Assembly: GCA_014804185.1 (NCBI GenBank)
Contig: JAAVAG010000131.1
Location: forward strand, 1-11,906
Length of the DNA stretch: 11,906 nt
Source of the DNA: Lachnospiraceae bacterium
GTDB lineage: Bacteria > Bacillota > Clostridia > Lachnospirales > Lachnospiraceae
Direction of reading: 5' to 3'
The notes under the pieces are model-generated. The model ran no database searches. It was not told where the DNA came from and saw nothing but the letters and a program-made list of their open reading frames with translations. This document shows, in pieces, positions 1 to 7,070 of the stretch. A program made the translations under genes and the position numbers. The first letter of the stretch is position 1. Each line of letters begins with the position of its first letter.

Positions 1-765
1 AATGCCGCAAAATCTATGGGAAAACCCATGGGAACTTATATTACGGTGGAAGCGCCGGGCATGTTGGAGCCGGATGAGGATTATCATCGGGAGATATCGG
101 AAAAACTGGCGCAGCAGCTGCAGAGTATTATTCCCGAATCGGAGAAAGAGCAGTCGGTGCTGGTGGTGGGACTGGGCAACCGGGATGTGACGGCGGACGC
201 TCTGGGACCCAACGTGGTGGATAATCTGTTTATCACCAGACATGTGGTCAAAGAATATGGAAAGGCGGCCTACAGCAGACCCAGGATGCATATGATCAGC
301 AGTATCGAACCGGGAGTCACGGCAAAGACGGGAATGGAGGCGGCGGAAATCATAAAGGGTGTGGTGCAGCAGACGGAGCCGGACGTGATCATCGTCATCG
401 ATGCGCTGGCCTCCAGAAGCACCAGAAGGCTGAACCGGACCATACAGATCACCAATACGGGCATTCATCCCGGTTCCGGCGTTGGCAACCACAGAAATGC
501 ACTGACCGAGGAGAGTCTGGGGGTGCCGGTGATCGCCATCGGCGTACCGACCGTGGTGGATGCGGCCACCATAGTGGGGGATGCGCTGGAAAAGTTGATG
601 AGCGGGGAGGAGAGTTTTGACAGCAGAAGTTATCTGGGCTCCCATCGCAGGACGCTTTCGGAACTGAATAACATGTATGTGACAAGCAAGGATATCGACG
701 CGGTGATCAAGCGTGTCAGTTACACCGTCTCGGAGGGTATCAATATTGCGCTGGATCTTGCATAG
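1..765 (+). CDS. gpr: GPR endopeptidase (germination protease), 5'-truncated by window edge
   Basis: Spore-specific aspartic-type protease (family A25) that degrades small acid-soluble DNA-binding proteins when a spore germinates; it acts in the forespore and spore core. The frame is open from base 1. The ATG at base 16 lies inside the conserved stretch KSMGKPMGTYIT and is not the start, so the zymogen propeptide and first residues are missing. In the 254 visible residues, GLGNRDVTADALGP (about 57-70) and VIDALASRS (about 132-140) carry the two aspartates (D66 and D134 of the fragment) that correspond to the catalytic pair of the Bacillus enzyme. TNTGIHPGSGVGN (about 151-163) is also family-typical. 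The C-terminus looks complete. It is followed at once by spoIIP, the usual Firmicutes order. In Bacillus gpr is under forespore sigma control; its promoter would lie outside this window. Identification is firm. Confidence 0.96.
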   Translation, partial: NAAKSMGKPMGTYITVEAPGMLEPDEDYHREISEKLAQQLQSIIPESEKEQSVLVVGLGNRDVTADALGPNVVDNLFITRHVVKEYGKAAYSRPRMHMISSIEPGVTAKTGMEAAEIIKGVVQQTEPDVIIVIDALASRSTRRLNRTIQITNTGIHPGSGVGNHRNALTEESLGVPVIAIGVPTVVDAATIVGDALEKLMSGEESFDSRSYLGSHRRTLSELNNMYVTSKDIDAVIKRVSYTVSEGINIALDLA

Positions 766-2206
766 AAAAAATGCCCCGCCGCATATATATAGGCAGTCGG
801 AAAGAAAGAAGGGCACAGCTATTAATCTGAAGAGCAGGATCGGAAAAAGGGGAAGATATATAGCGGGAATTATAGTGGGGGCGGCGCTGATTGCCGGCGT
901 GCGGAAAGCACAGGGCGGTGAGGGAGTGTCTCTCGCGGATGCCGCCAGGAGCATGGCGGCGGAATATTCTGCGGAAAAGATCATAGAACAGTTTCTGCCC
1001 TTTTTTTCTTATGCACAGAGGAAAGACGCGCAGGGCTCCGCGGCGGAGATGCTCAGTGCGGGCGCGCTGCAGGAATTTCCCATATACGGTTATTATATGA
1101 AACGGGCGGAAGCCGTCCTGGATATTCAGGACGAGCAGACATATGAACTTTTGACGCAGGGGCTAAATACGCAGCCGGATGCGGCGCAGCAGGGACAAAA
1201 GCAGCCGGATCAGGACGGGCCGGATGCGCAGAACCAAAATGGGCAGGGAATGCAGGATCAGGCTGATGAGACGCAGTTTTTACAGACGGTGGGGGAGGAA
1301 CTGCTGTATGCCATGGAACAGGAAAACCGGGGCGCATCGTCGGAGGCGCCGCCCGGAACGGAAGATTTGGAAGACATAGGCAGTATGGAAAACCTGGATA
1401 TCGCGGGTGCAAGTACATTCCTGCGCCATCAGCAGATCAACTTCTATGACTGGGAGGCTCTGAGAGAATATAAAAACCTGGTCGCCACTTTTTACGCCAT
1501 CGATGCGGGAACTATGGCAGGAAGCGACCAGCTGAACATAGAAGCGCTGTTATCGGAAGATGTGACGATAGACAAAAACGGGCCTTCGCCGCAGATCCTG
1601 ATCTATCACACGCATTCCCTGGAGGGATTTTCCGATTCCGTACCCGGTGACAGATCCCAGACGATCGTGGGGGTGGGAGACAGGCTGACGCAGATTCTGA
1701 CGGAGGAATACGGCTACGGAGTGCTGCACCACACGGAGGAATACGATACCGTCAGGGACGATGCCTATGCAAAATCCCTCCCGGCTCTGCAGCAGATTCT
1801 GGAGGAATATCCGAGTATACAGGTGGTCATTGATTTACATAGAGACGCGGGCATAGACGGGACAAGGCGGGTTATTGACCTGGACGGCAGGCCCACGGCT
1901 ACATTTATGCTATTTAACGGTCTGAGCAGAACCAGAAAGACCGGAGATATCGATTATCTGAAAAATCCCAACCTGGATTTTAACCTGGCGTTTTCCTTTC
2001 AGATGCAGGTCATTGCGGGAGAATACTATCCGGGGCTGACGCGCAGGATCTATCTGAAAGCCTACAGATATAATATGCATCTTATGCCGCGCACGCTCCT
2101 GATTGAACTGGGCGACTCCAACAATACCGTGGAGGAGGTTATGAACACCTGTGACCCGCTGGCGCATATTCTGGACATGGTGCTGTCGGGGGAGAGCGGG
2201 GAATGA
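746..2206 (+). CDS. spoIIP: Stage II sporulation protein P, septal/engulfment peptidoglycan amidase-endopeptidase
   Basis: Membrane-anchored cell-wall hydrolase that, with SpoIID and SpoIIM, thins septal peptidoglycan and drives engulfment of the forespore. With the TTG start used here the protein has 486 residues: a basic N-terminus, one membrane segment (about 37-52), a variable region with a Q/D/N-rich stretch (about 143-177), then the SpoIIP catalytic domain. Visible catalytic-domain motifs are ILIYHTHSLEGF (zinc-ligand His, about 284-295), VVIDLHRDAG (about 360-369), HLMPRTLLIELGDSNNTVEE (about 445-464) with the conserved Glu. The start is uncertain. TTG 746 has GGAGGG at 732-737 with an 8-nt spacer, but lies inside gpr. 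GTG 713 is farther upstream with a weak ribosome site. An in-frame ATT at 821 has AGAAGGG (807-813) with a 7-nt spacer. The domain assignment is firm and the first 25-40 residues are not. Confidence 0.93.
   Translation: MRWILHRKNAPPHIYRQSERKKGTAINLKSRIGKRGRYIAGIIVGAALIAGVRKAQGGEGVSLADAARSMAAEYSAEKIIEQFLPFFSYAQRKDAQGSAAEMLSAGALQEFPIYGYYMKRAEAVLDIQDEQTYELLTQGLNTQPDAAQQGQKQPDQDGPDAQNQNGQGMQDQADETQFLQTVGEELLYAMEQENRGASSEAPPGTEDLEDIGSMENLDIAGASTFLRHQQINFYDWEALREYKNLVATFYAIDAGTMAGSDQLNIEALLSEDVTIDKNGPSPQILIYHTHSLEGFSDSVPGDRSQTIVGVGDRLTQILTEEYGYGVLHHTEEYDTVRDDAYAKSLPALQQILEEYPSIQVVIDLHRDAGIDGTRRVIDLDGRPTATFMLFNGLSRTRKTGDIDYLKNPNLDFNLAFSFQMQVIAGEYYPGLTRRIYLKAYRYNMHLMPRTLLIELGDSNNTVEEVMNTCDPLAHILDMVLSGESGE
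762..790 (+). promoter_or_regulatory. Candidate sigma-E-type promoter for spoIIP
   Basis: ATA at 762-764, 17 nt, then CATATATA at 782-789. This resembles the mother-cell sigma-E pattern (ATA, 16-18 nt, CATACANT), although the -10 element is only a partial match and the region is simple AT sequence. In Bacillus spoIIP has its own sigma-E promoter just after gpr, so the position makes sense. If it is real, the transcript would begin near 796, downstream of the TTG 746 start, and would favour the start around 821. Confidence 0.3.
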
Positions 2207-2209
2207 TGC

Positions 2210-2238
2210 TTGCATACTCGCCTGAAGTCTGTTACAAT
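2210..2238 (+). promoter_or_regulatory. Sigma-A promoter for lepA-hemW
   Basis: TTGCAT (2210-2215), a 17-nt spacer, and TACAAT (2233-2238) preceded by TG one base away (2230-2231), which makes an extended -10. It starts 4 nt after the spoIIP stop and about 70 nt before the lepA start, so housekeeping transcription of lepA is separated here from the sporulation genes upstream. This is the best promoter match in the window; it is judged by eye. Confidence 0.65.
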
Positions 2239-2308
2239 ATCGTGGAAAAACTGGATTATTTATATGTAAAAACAGACAGGATTGTCACGGAAAGGCACGG
2301 GAAACGGT

Positions 2309-4126
2309 ATGTCAGCAATCGAGCAGAGTAAAATACGCAATTTTTGTATTATAGCACACATAGATCACGGTAAATCAACGCTTGCCGACCGCATTATTGA
2401 AAAGACAGGGCTGCTGACCAGCAGGGAGATGCAGGATCAGATCCTGGACAATATGGATCTGGAGCGGGAGCGGGGGATCACCATCAAGGCACAGACCGTG
2501 CGCATTATTTACAGGGCGCAGGACGGGGAGGAATATATTTTCAATCTGATCGACACCCCGGGACATGTGGACTTTAATTATGAAGTAAGCCGCGCGCTTG
2601 CCGCCTGTGACGGCGCCGTTCTGGTAGTGGACGCCGCTCAGGGCATAGAGGCGCAGACGCTGGCCAATGTCTATCTGGCGCTGGATCACGATCTGGATGT
2701 GTTTCCTGTCATCAACAAGATCGACCTTCCCAGTGCGGAGCCAGAGCGCGTCATAGAGGAGATCGAGGATGTGATCGGATTGGAGGCCCAGGACGCGCCG
2801 CTGATCTCCGCCAAATGCGGCATCGGCATCGAGGATGTGCTGGAGCAGGTAGTGCGGAAGATCCCCGCGCCGGGAGGAAATCCTGAGAATCCGCTGCAGG
2901 CGCTGATCTTTGATTCTCTGTATGACTCTTATAAGGGAGTCATCGTGTTCTGCCGGATCATGGAAGGAACCATAAAAAAAGGAATGACCGTGCGGATGAT
3001 GGCCACCGGAGCCAGAGCGGATGTGGTGGAGGTGGGATATTTCGGGCCGGGACAGTTTATTCCCTGTGACGAACTGTCGGCAGGAATGGTGGGATATTTT
3101 ACCGCGTCCATCAAAAATGTAAAGGATACCGCGGTGGGAGATACGGTGACGGAGGATGGGCGTCCCTGCCAGAGTCCGCTGCCCGGATATAAAAAGGCCA
3201 ATTCCATGGTGTACTGCGGCATGTATCCCGCTGATGGGGACAAGTATCCGGATCTGCGGGACGCTCTGGAAAAGCTGCAGCTGAACGATGCGGCGCTGCA
3301 TTACGAGCCGGAGACCTCCGTTGCCCTGGGATTTGGATTCCGCTGCGGATTTTTGGGGCTTCTGCATCTGGAGATTGTGCAGGAACGGCTGGAGAGAGAG
3401 TACAATCTGGATCTTGTGACCACTGCGCCGGGCGTAGTATACAAAGTGCACAGGACAAGCGGAGAGGTGACGGAACTGACCAATCCCACCAATCTGCCGG
3501 ATCCGTCGGAGATCGATTTTATGGAGGAACCTGTGGTCAATGCGGAGATTATGGTCACCACGGAATTTATCGGCTCCATTATGGAACTGTGTCAGGAGAG
3601 AAGGGGCAAATATCTTGGCATGGAGTATATAGAAGCGTCCAGGGCACTGCTGAAGTATGAACTCCCTCTGAATGAGATTATCTATGACTTTTTTGACGCG
3701 CTGAAATCACGCTCCAGAGGATATGCCTCCTTTGACTACGAATTGAAAGGATATGAGCAGTCCAGCCTGGTAAAGCTGGACATACTGATCAACCGGGAGG
3801 AAGTGGACGCCCTGTCTTTTATTGTCCATGCGGACAGCGCCTATGAGAGAGGGCGCAAAATGTGCGAAAAGCTGAAAGAGGAGATCCCAAGACACCTCTT
3901 CGAGATCCCTATTCAGGCGGCGATCGGCGGGAAGATCATTGCCCGCGAGACCGTCAAGGCAATGCGCAAGGACGTGCTGGCCAAGTGCTACGGCGGCGAT
4001 ATCACCCGCAAGAAGAAGCTGCTGGAAAAGCAGAAAGAGGGAAAAAAGCGCATGCGTCAGATCGGCAGTGTGGAGATTCCGCAGAAAGCATTTATGAGCG
4101 TTCTGAAGCTGGATGACAAAAAATAG
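2309..4126 (+). CDS. lepA: Elongation factor 4 (LepA), ribosome-associated GTPase
   Basis: Translational GTPase that binds the ribosome and has been linked to back-translocation and to ribosome assembly or initiation; cytosolic. The 605 residues match the normal family length. GTPase motifs are all present: G1 AHIDHGKS (16-23), G2 RGITIK (55-60), G3 DTPGH (82-86), G4 NKID (136-139) and G5 SAK (167-169). EF-G-like domains follow (GFRCGFLGLLHLEIVQERLE), then the LepA-specific C-terminal domain rich in lysine (GGDITRKKKLLEKQKEGKKR). An in-frame TTG at 2282 would add nine residues. ATG 2309 is preferred because homologues begin MSAI-(D/E)-QSKIRNF, although its ribosome site is weak (GGAAAGG at 2289-2295, 13 nt away). 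It has its own promoter and is followed by hemW after 9 nt, a conserved pair. Confidence 0.98.
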   Translation: MSAIEQSKIRNFCIIAHIDHGKSTLADRIIEKTGLLTSREMQDQILDNMDLERERGITIKAQTVRIIYRAQDGEEYIFNLIDTPGHVDFNYEVSRALAACDGAVLVVDAAQGIEAQTLANVYLALDHDLDVFPVINKIDLPSAEPERVIEEIEDVIGLEAQDAPLISAKCGIGIEDVLEQVVRKIPAPGGNPENPLQALIFDSLYDSYKGVIVFCRIMEGTIKKGMTVRMMATGARADVVEVGYFGPGQFIPCDELSAGMVGYFTASIKNVKDTAVGDTVTEDGRPCQSPLPGYKKANSMVYCGMYPADGDKYPDLRDALEKLQLNDAALHYEPETSVALGFGFRCGFLGLLHLEIVQERLEREYNLDLVTTAPGVVYKVHRTSGEVTELTNPTNLPDPSEIDFMEEPVVNAEIMVTTEFIGSIMELCQERRGKYLGMEYIEASRALLKYELPLNEIIYDFFDALKSRSRGYASFDYELKGYEQSSLVKLDILINREEVDALSFIVHADSAYERGRKMCEKLKEEIPRHLFEIPIQAAIGGKIIARETVKAMRKDVLAKCYGGDITRKKKLLEKQKEGKKRMRQIGSVEIPQKAFMSVLKLDDKK

Positions 4127-4135
4127 AGCAGCGCT

Positions 4136-5272
4136 ATGAAACAATTGAGTATATACATTCATATTCCCTTTTGTGTGAGGAAGTGCAGCTACTGTGACTT
4201 TCTCTCCTTTCCATCGAAAGAAAATGAACGGGAAGAATATGTGGAGACGCTTCTGGAAGAAATCCGCCTGGAGTCTTCCGGGTATGCGGCCTATGAAGTG
4301 CGGACGGTCTTTTTCGGGGGAGGAACGCCCAGTCTGCTGACACCGGCGCAGATGGAACGTATTATGGTGTGTCTGCGGGAAAGTTTTCGTTTTGCGGACT
4401 GTATGGAAATCTCCGTGGAGGCTAATCCCGGGACGGTGAACCGGGAAAGCCTGTCGGCATACTTGGATCTGGGGTTCAACAGGCTCAGCCTGGGGCTGCA
4501 GTCTTCCAGCGACAGGCTGCTGCGCAAGCTGGGCAGGATCCATACCTTTGACATGTTTCTAGAGGCGTATGAGGCGGCGCGGGCCGCCGGTTTTGGCAAC
4601 GTGAATGTGGATGTGATGTCGGCTCTGCCGGGGCAGAGTGCTGCGCAGTACTGCGAGACATTGCAGAAGGTGCTGTCCCTGACGCCCAGACCGACGCATA
4701 TCTCGGCATACAGCCTGATTGTGGAGGAGGGGACTCCGTTTTATGAGCGGCAGAAAGAGGGCAGGCTGCCTCTGCCCACAGAGGACGAGGAGAGGGAAAT
4801 GTATGCTCTCACAGCCAGAATATTGGGACGGGAGGGGTATGAGCGGTATGAGATTTCCAATTATGCCCGTCCCGGCTTTGCGTGCAGGCACAATCTGGTC
4901 TACTGGACCAGGGAAAATTATCTCGGACTGGGACTGGGCGCGGCGTCCATGGTGGAAAATATCCGCATGAGCAATGAGGATGACATGGAGGCGTACAGCG
5001 CCCGTATCAAAAGAGGGCTGCCCAGGCAGCAGGGGCAGAAGCTGAGCGTGCAGGAACAGATGGAAGAAACCATGTTTCTGGGGCTGCGGCTGGCTGACGG
5101 CGTGGAAAAGGAGGCCTTTGCCCGGACATTCGGCCGCAGCATGGAGAGCGTATACGGGAATGTGCTGGCAAAGCACGAAAGAAACGGTCTGCTGATAAGC
5201 GGGGATCGTGTCAGACTGACCGGAAAAGGGATTGATGTGAGCAATTATGTCATGGCGGATTTTCTGTTCTGA
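4136..5272 (+). CDS. hemW: HemW, radical SAM heme chaperone (formerly oxygen-independent coproporphyrinogen oxidase-like)
   Basis: Radical SAM protein of the HemN superfamily, thought to carry heme to target proteins rather than oxidise coproporphyrinogen. The 378 residues begin MKQLSIYIHIPFC. The cluster motif CVRKCSYC (13-20) supplies the three ligands of the [4Fe-4S] centre. It is followed by DF instead of the extra cysteine of true HemN. FFGGGTPSLL (59-68) is the SAM-binding glycine motif. HNLVYW (252-257) is the HNxxYW signature that separates HemW from HemN, so the chaperone assignment is better than the older oxidase label. The C-terminal winged-helix region is present. The gene sits 9 nt after lepA and is probably cotranscribed and translationally coupled; GAGCAG just upstream is a weak ribosome site. 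In many Firmicutes hrcA-grpE-dnaK follows, but not here. Confidence 0.95.
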   Translation: MKQLSIYIHIPFCVRKCSYCDFLSFPSKENEREEYVETLLEEIRLESSGYAAYEVRTVFFGGGTPSLLTPAQMERIMVCLRESFRFADCMEISVEANPGTVNRESLSAYLDLGFNRLSLGLQSSSDRLLRKLGRIHTFDMFLEAYEAARAAGFGNVNVDVMSALPGQSAAQYCETLQKVLSLTPRPTHISAYSLIVEEGTPFYERQKEGRLPLPTEDEEREMYALTARILGREGYERYEISNYARPGFACRHNLVYWTRENYLGLGLGAASMVENIRMSNEDDMEAYSARIKRGLPRQQGQKLSVQEQMEETMFLGLRLADGVEKEAFARTFGRSMESVYGNVLAKHERNGLLISGDRVRLTGKGIDVSNYVMADFLF

Positions 5273-5285
5273 CCATGGCGTTTTT
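5249..5285 (+). terminator. Possible weak intrinsic terminator at the end of hemW
   Basis: GTCATGG (5249-5255) can pair with CCATGGC (5273-5279), with one G-U pair and a 17-nt loop that contains the hemW stop codon. G and five T residues (5281-5285) follow. The stem is short and the loop long, so termination would be partial at best. It would fit a boundary between lepA-hemW and sigK. Confidence 0.3.
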
Positions 5286-5347
5286 GTGCGGAGGATCCCC
5301 CGGGGCAAAAGTATTGGGTGGGAAAGGCACTCAGAAAGAGCAAAAAA

Positions 5348-5355
5348 CATAGAAT
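5348..5355 (+). promoter_or_regulatory. Possible sigma-E -10 element upstream of sigK
   Basis: CATAGAAT matches 7 of 8 positions of the sigma-E -10 consensus CATACANT and lies about 28 nt before the sigK start. Sigma-E control of sigK is established in Bacillus. No ATA-type -35 element is visible at the expected 16-18 nt upstream, so support is weak. Confidence 0.25.
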
Positions 5356-5382
5356 ATAGTAAACCTGCTTTTGGGGGCCGTC

Positions 5383-6018
5383 TTGAAAACATTTCAAAAA
5401 CCCTTGTCCTCAGAGGAAGAGGCTTACTATATTCGTATTTTAAGAGAAAAAAGCGGCAAAGAGGCGGCATATGCCAAGGAGGTGCTGATCGAACGAAATC
5501 TCCGGCTGGTTGCCCACATCGCCAAGAAATATCAGAATTCGGGCGAGGAAATGGAAGATCTGATCTCCATCGGGACGATAGGGCTGATCAAGGCCGTAAA
5601 TACATTTGACGCGGGAAAGGGCAGGCTGGCGACGTACGCATGCCGGTGTATCGACAACGAACTTCTGATGATGCTGCGCGCCAGAAAAAAGATGTCCAGA
5701 GAGGTTTCTCTGTACGAACCCATCGGAACCGACAAAGAAGGAAACGAGATCAATCTGCTGGATGTGATCGAACAGCAGCAGACGGACATCGTGGATCAGA
5801 TGGAAAAACAGGAAAATCTGAAGAAAATGTTCAGATTGATGAATGAGTGCCTGACGCCCAGGGAAAAGGAAATACTGCTGCTGCGCTATGGTATTATGGG
5901 CGGCAGGGAAGTGACCCAGAGCGAGGTAGGGCAGCGGCTTGGAATCTCCAGAAGCTATGTGAGCAGGATAGAGAAACGGGCAGTGGAGAAACTGAGGGAA
6001 AAAATAAAGCAGACATAG
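5383..6018 (+). CDS. sigK: Sigma-K-type late mother-cell sporulation sigma factor
   Basis: Sigma-70 family factor of the SigE/SigK group that directs late mother-cell genes (coat and cortex formation). From TTG 5383 the protein has 211 residues. FQKPLSSEEE, NLRLVAHIAKKY (39-50), EDLISIGTIGLIKA (58-71), ATYACRCIDNELLM (83-96, regions 2.3-2.4) and DPIGxDKEGNEI-like YEPIGTDKEGNEI (111-123) all follow Bacillus SigK closely. The region 4.2 helix-turn-helix is VTQSEVGQRLGISRSYVSRIEKRA (177-200). TTG 5383 is chosen because homologues start near M-K-T-F-P-K-P-L, and GGGGG (5373-5377) is 5 nt upstream. A second in-frame TTG at 5371 would add four residues. An in-frame stop at 5350-5352 leaves no room for a Bacillus-type 20-residue pro-sequence, and the gene is not split by a skin element. 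Sigma-E/G paralogues are less likely from the motif wording. Confidence 0.9.
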   Translation: MKTFQKPLSSEEEAYYIRILREKSGKEAAYAKEVLIERNLRLVAHIAKKYQNSGEEMEDLISIGTIGLIKAVNTFDAGKGRLATYACRCIDNELLMMLRARKKMSREVSLYEPIGTDKEGNEINLLDVIEQQQTDIVDQMEKQENLKKMFRLMNECLTPREKEILLLRYGIMGGREVTQSEVGQRLGISRSYVSRIEKRAVEKLREKIKQT

Positions 6019-6022
6019 GGAC

Positions 6023-6051
6023 TTTCTTTTCCGCTTGTAATATGGTATGCT
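6023..6051 (+). promoter_or_regulatory. Candidate promoter for the PilT-like gene
   Basis: TATGCT (6046-6051) is preceded by TGG (6043-6045), giving an extended -10. Seventeen nt upstream is only a poor -35, TTTCTT (6023-6028). It lies in the 71-nt gap after sigK. Read-through from sigK is an equally good explanation for expression. Confidence 0.3.
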
Positions 6052-6089
6052 TTTTGTGGCGGACAGGGACGCAGAAAGGAACAAAACAA

Positions 6090-6938
6090 ATGATCGATCT
6101 TTGGGAAATATTGCGGACGGCGAGTTCGGCAAATGCTTCCGACATTCACCTGACGGCGGGGATCCCGCCCAGAATGCGGGTTGGCGGGAAACTGACCGCC
6201 ATGAGTTATCCCAGACTTATCCCAGCGGATACGCTGGAGGTGGTTCTCGCGGTGATGAACGAACAGCAGAGGGAGCGGTTTGAGGAACGCGGCGCATATA
6301 CATTGTCTTTTCAGACGGCGGAGTCCGGACGCTGCAGGTGCAGCGCATACAGACAGGGAGGAAATGTGTCCCTTGCGCTGCGGCTGATACCCGAGCGGCT
6401 GCCGGAGCCGGAGGAATTGGGAATTCCGGATGCCGTGCTGCAGCTTGGTATGGGCGATAGCGGGCTGGTGCTCTTTGCGGGGACTGCGGGAAGCGGCAGA
6501 ACCACCGCCATGGCGTCGGTCATCCGTGAAATCAACCGGCGCAGACAGGTGCACGTGGTCACGCTGGAGGATCCGGTGGAATTTCTGCACGGCCATCAGG
6601 AGGCGGTGGTGAGCCAGCGGGAAAAAGAGACGGATTTTGCGGATTTCCCGGAGGCAATGGAGGCGGCACTGCGGGAAGATGCGGATGTGATTATGACGGA
6701 GAGGCTTGAAGACGGCAGTGCTGTGCGCGCTGCCCTTAAGGCTGCAGACGCGGGCTGTCTGGTACTTGCGCCCGTGTACGCATCCGGCGCTGAAGCAGCG
6801 CGGGAATCTCTCATCGGCATATTTTCCGAGGGGGAGCGCAGCGGAATCAGGCTGCATCTTGCGGATGTGCTGAAGGCGGTGGTGGTGCTGCGCCGCACAG
6901 ACGGTGCCGACGCGCCGGTGGTCTATCAGGTATATTGA
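6090..6938 (+). CDS. PilT-like type IV pilus/secretion ATPase, short and with altered catalytic motifs
   Basis: Member of the PilT/GspE family, hexameric ATPases that power pilus retraction or secretion at the inner face of the membrane. ATG 6090 has AGAAAGGA (6073-6080) 9 nt upstream; the frame is open further upstream but that part overlaps sigK and is not PilT-like. Of 282 residues, the N-terminal domain begins ASDIHLTAGIPPRMRV (16-31). RCRCSAYRQGG and ALRLIP (about 81-101) align well with PilT, as does the Asp box TLEDPVEFLH (158-167). The nucleotide motifs are changed. Walker A reads GTAGSGRT (131-138), with Arg for the usual Lys. The Walker B segment, normally ILVGEMRD, reads IMTERLED (201-208). 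The His box TLHT has become PVYA (228-231). The protein stops at VVYQVY, without the C-terminal region that carries AIRNLIRE in PilT. It may be non-catalytic, a partner of another ATPase, or a gene in decay. No other pilus gene is in the window. Confidence 0.85.
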   Translation: MIDLWEILRTASSANASDIHLTAGIPPRMRVGGKLTAMSYPRLIPADTLEVVLAVMNEQQRERFEERGAYTLSFQTAESGRCRCSAYRQGGNVSLALRLIPERLPEPEELGIPDAVLQLGMGDSGLVLFAGTAGSGRTTAMASVIREINRRRQVHVVTLEDPVEFLHGHQEAVVSQREKETDFADFPEAMEAALREDADVIMTERLEDGSAVRAALKAADAGCLVLAPVYASGAEAARESLIGIFSEGERSGIRLHLADVLKAVVVLRRTDGADAPVVYQVY

Positions 6939-6962
6939 GATCAGATTCTTTTTTTCATGTGA

Positions 6963-7022
6963 TCAGGCGCGGCGGCAGTACGTCCGCAAAAGCAGCGGGC
7001 TGGGCTGTACCGCGGCGCCTGA
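6963..7022. other. GC-rich imperfect hairpin, possible structured RNA
   Basis: Outer stem TCAGGCGC (6963-6970) with GCGCCTGA (7015-7022) is a perfect 8 bp. Inside, GCG (6972-6974) can pair with CGC (7011-7013) and GTAC (6978-6981) with GTAC (7007-7010). An inner stem GTCCGC (6982-6987) pairs with GCGGGC (6995-7000) including one G-T wobble, around the loop AAAAGCA. That is roughly 21 pairs in 60 nt. No T-run follows on either strand, so it is not a standard intrinsic terminator. Function is unknown. Confidence 0.5.
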
Positions 7023-7057
7023 CATTTCGCAGACAGTTCTTTAAATAATCCACAGAC

Positions 7058-7070
7058 AATCTGTCAGATT
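7058..7070. repeat. 13-bp palindrome AATCTG-T-CAGATT
   Basis: Perfect 6-bp arms around a single central base. The one-base centre rules out an RNA hairpin, so if functional it would be a protein-binding dyad. The right arm is also the start of the first 12-bp repeat unit next to it. Confidence 0.4.

Noticed and set aside
16..765. ATG at base 16 as the true gpr start
   Set aside because: It falls within a conserved internal segment; the frame continues upstream to base 1, so the gene is cut by the window.
771..773. ATG just after the gpr stop as the spoIIP start
   Set aside because: It is not in the spoIIP reading frame.
2375..3451. Long minus-strand open frame (358 codons) opposite lepA
   Set aside because: It lies wholly antisense to a certain gene, its translation is rich in His, Arg and Gln with no recognisable domain, and it follows from the codon bias of lepA.
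3707..4543. Minus-strand open frame spanning the lepA-hemW junction
   Set aside because: It overlaps both well-supported genes, lacks a ribosome site, and its product resembles nothing known.
5847..6089. Upstream extension of the PilT-like gene to ATG 5847
   Set aside because: It would overlap the sigK C-terminal helix-turn-helix by about 170 nt, and the added residues do not resemble PilT; ATG 6090 has a good ribosome site.
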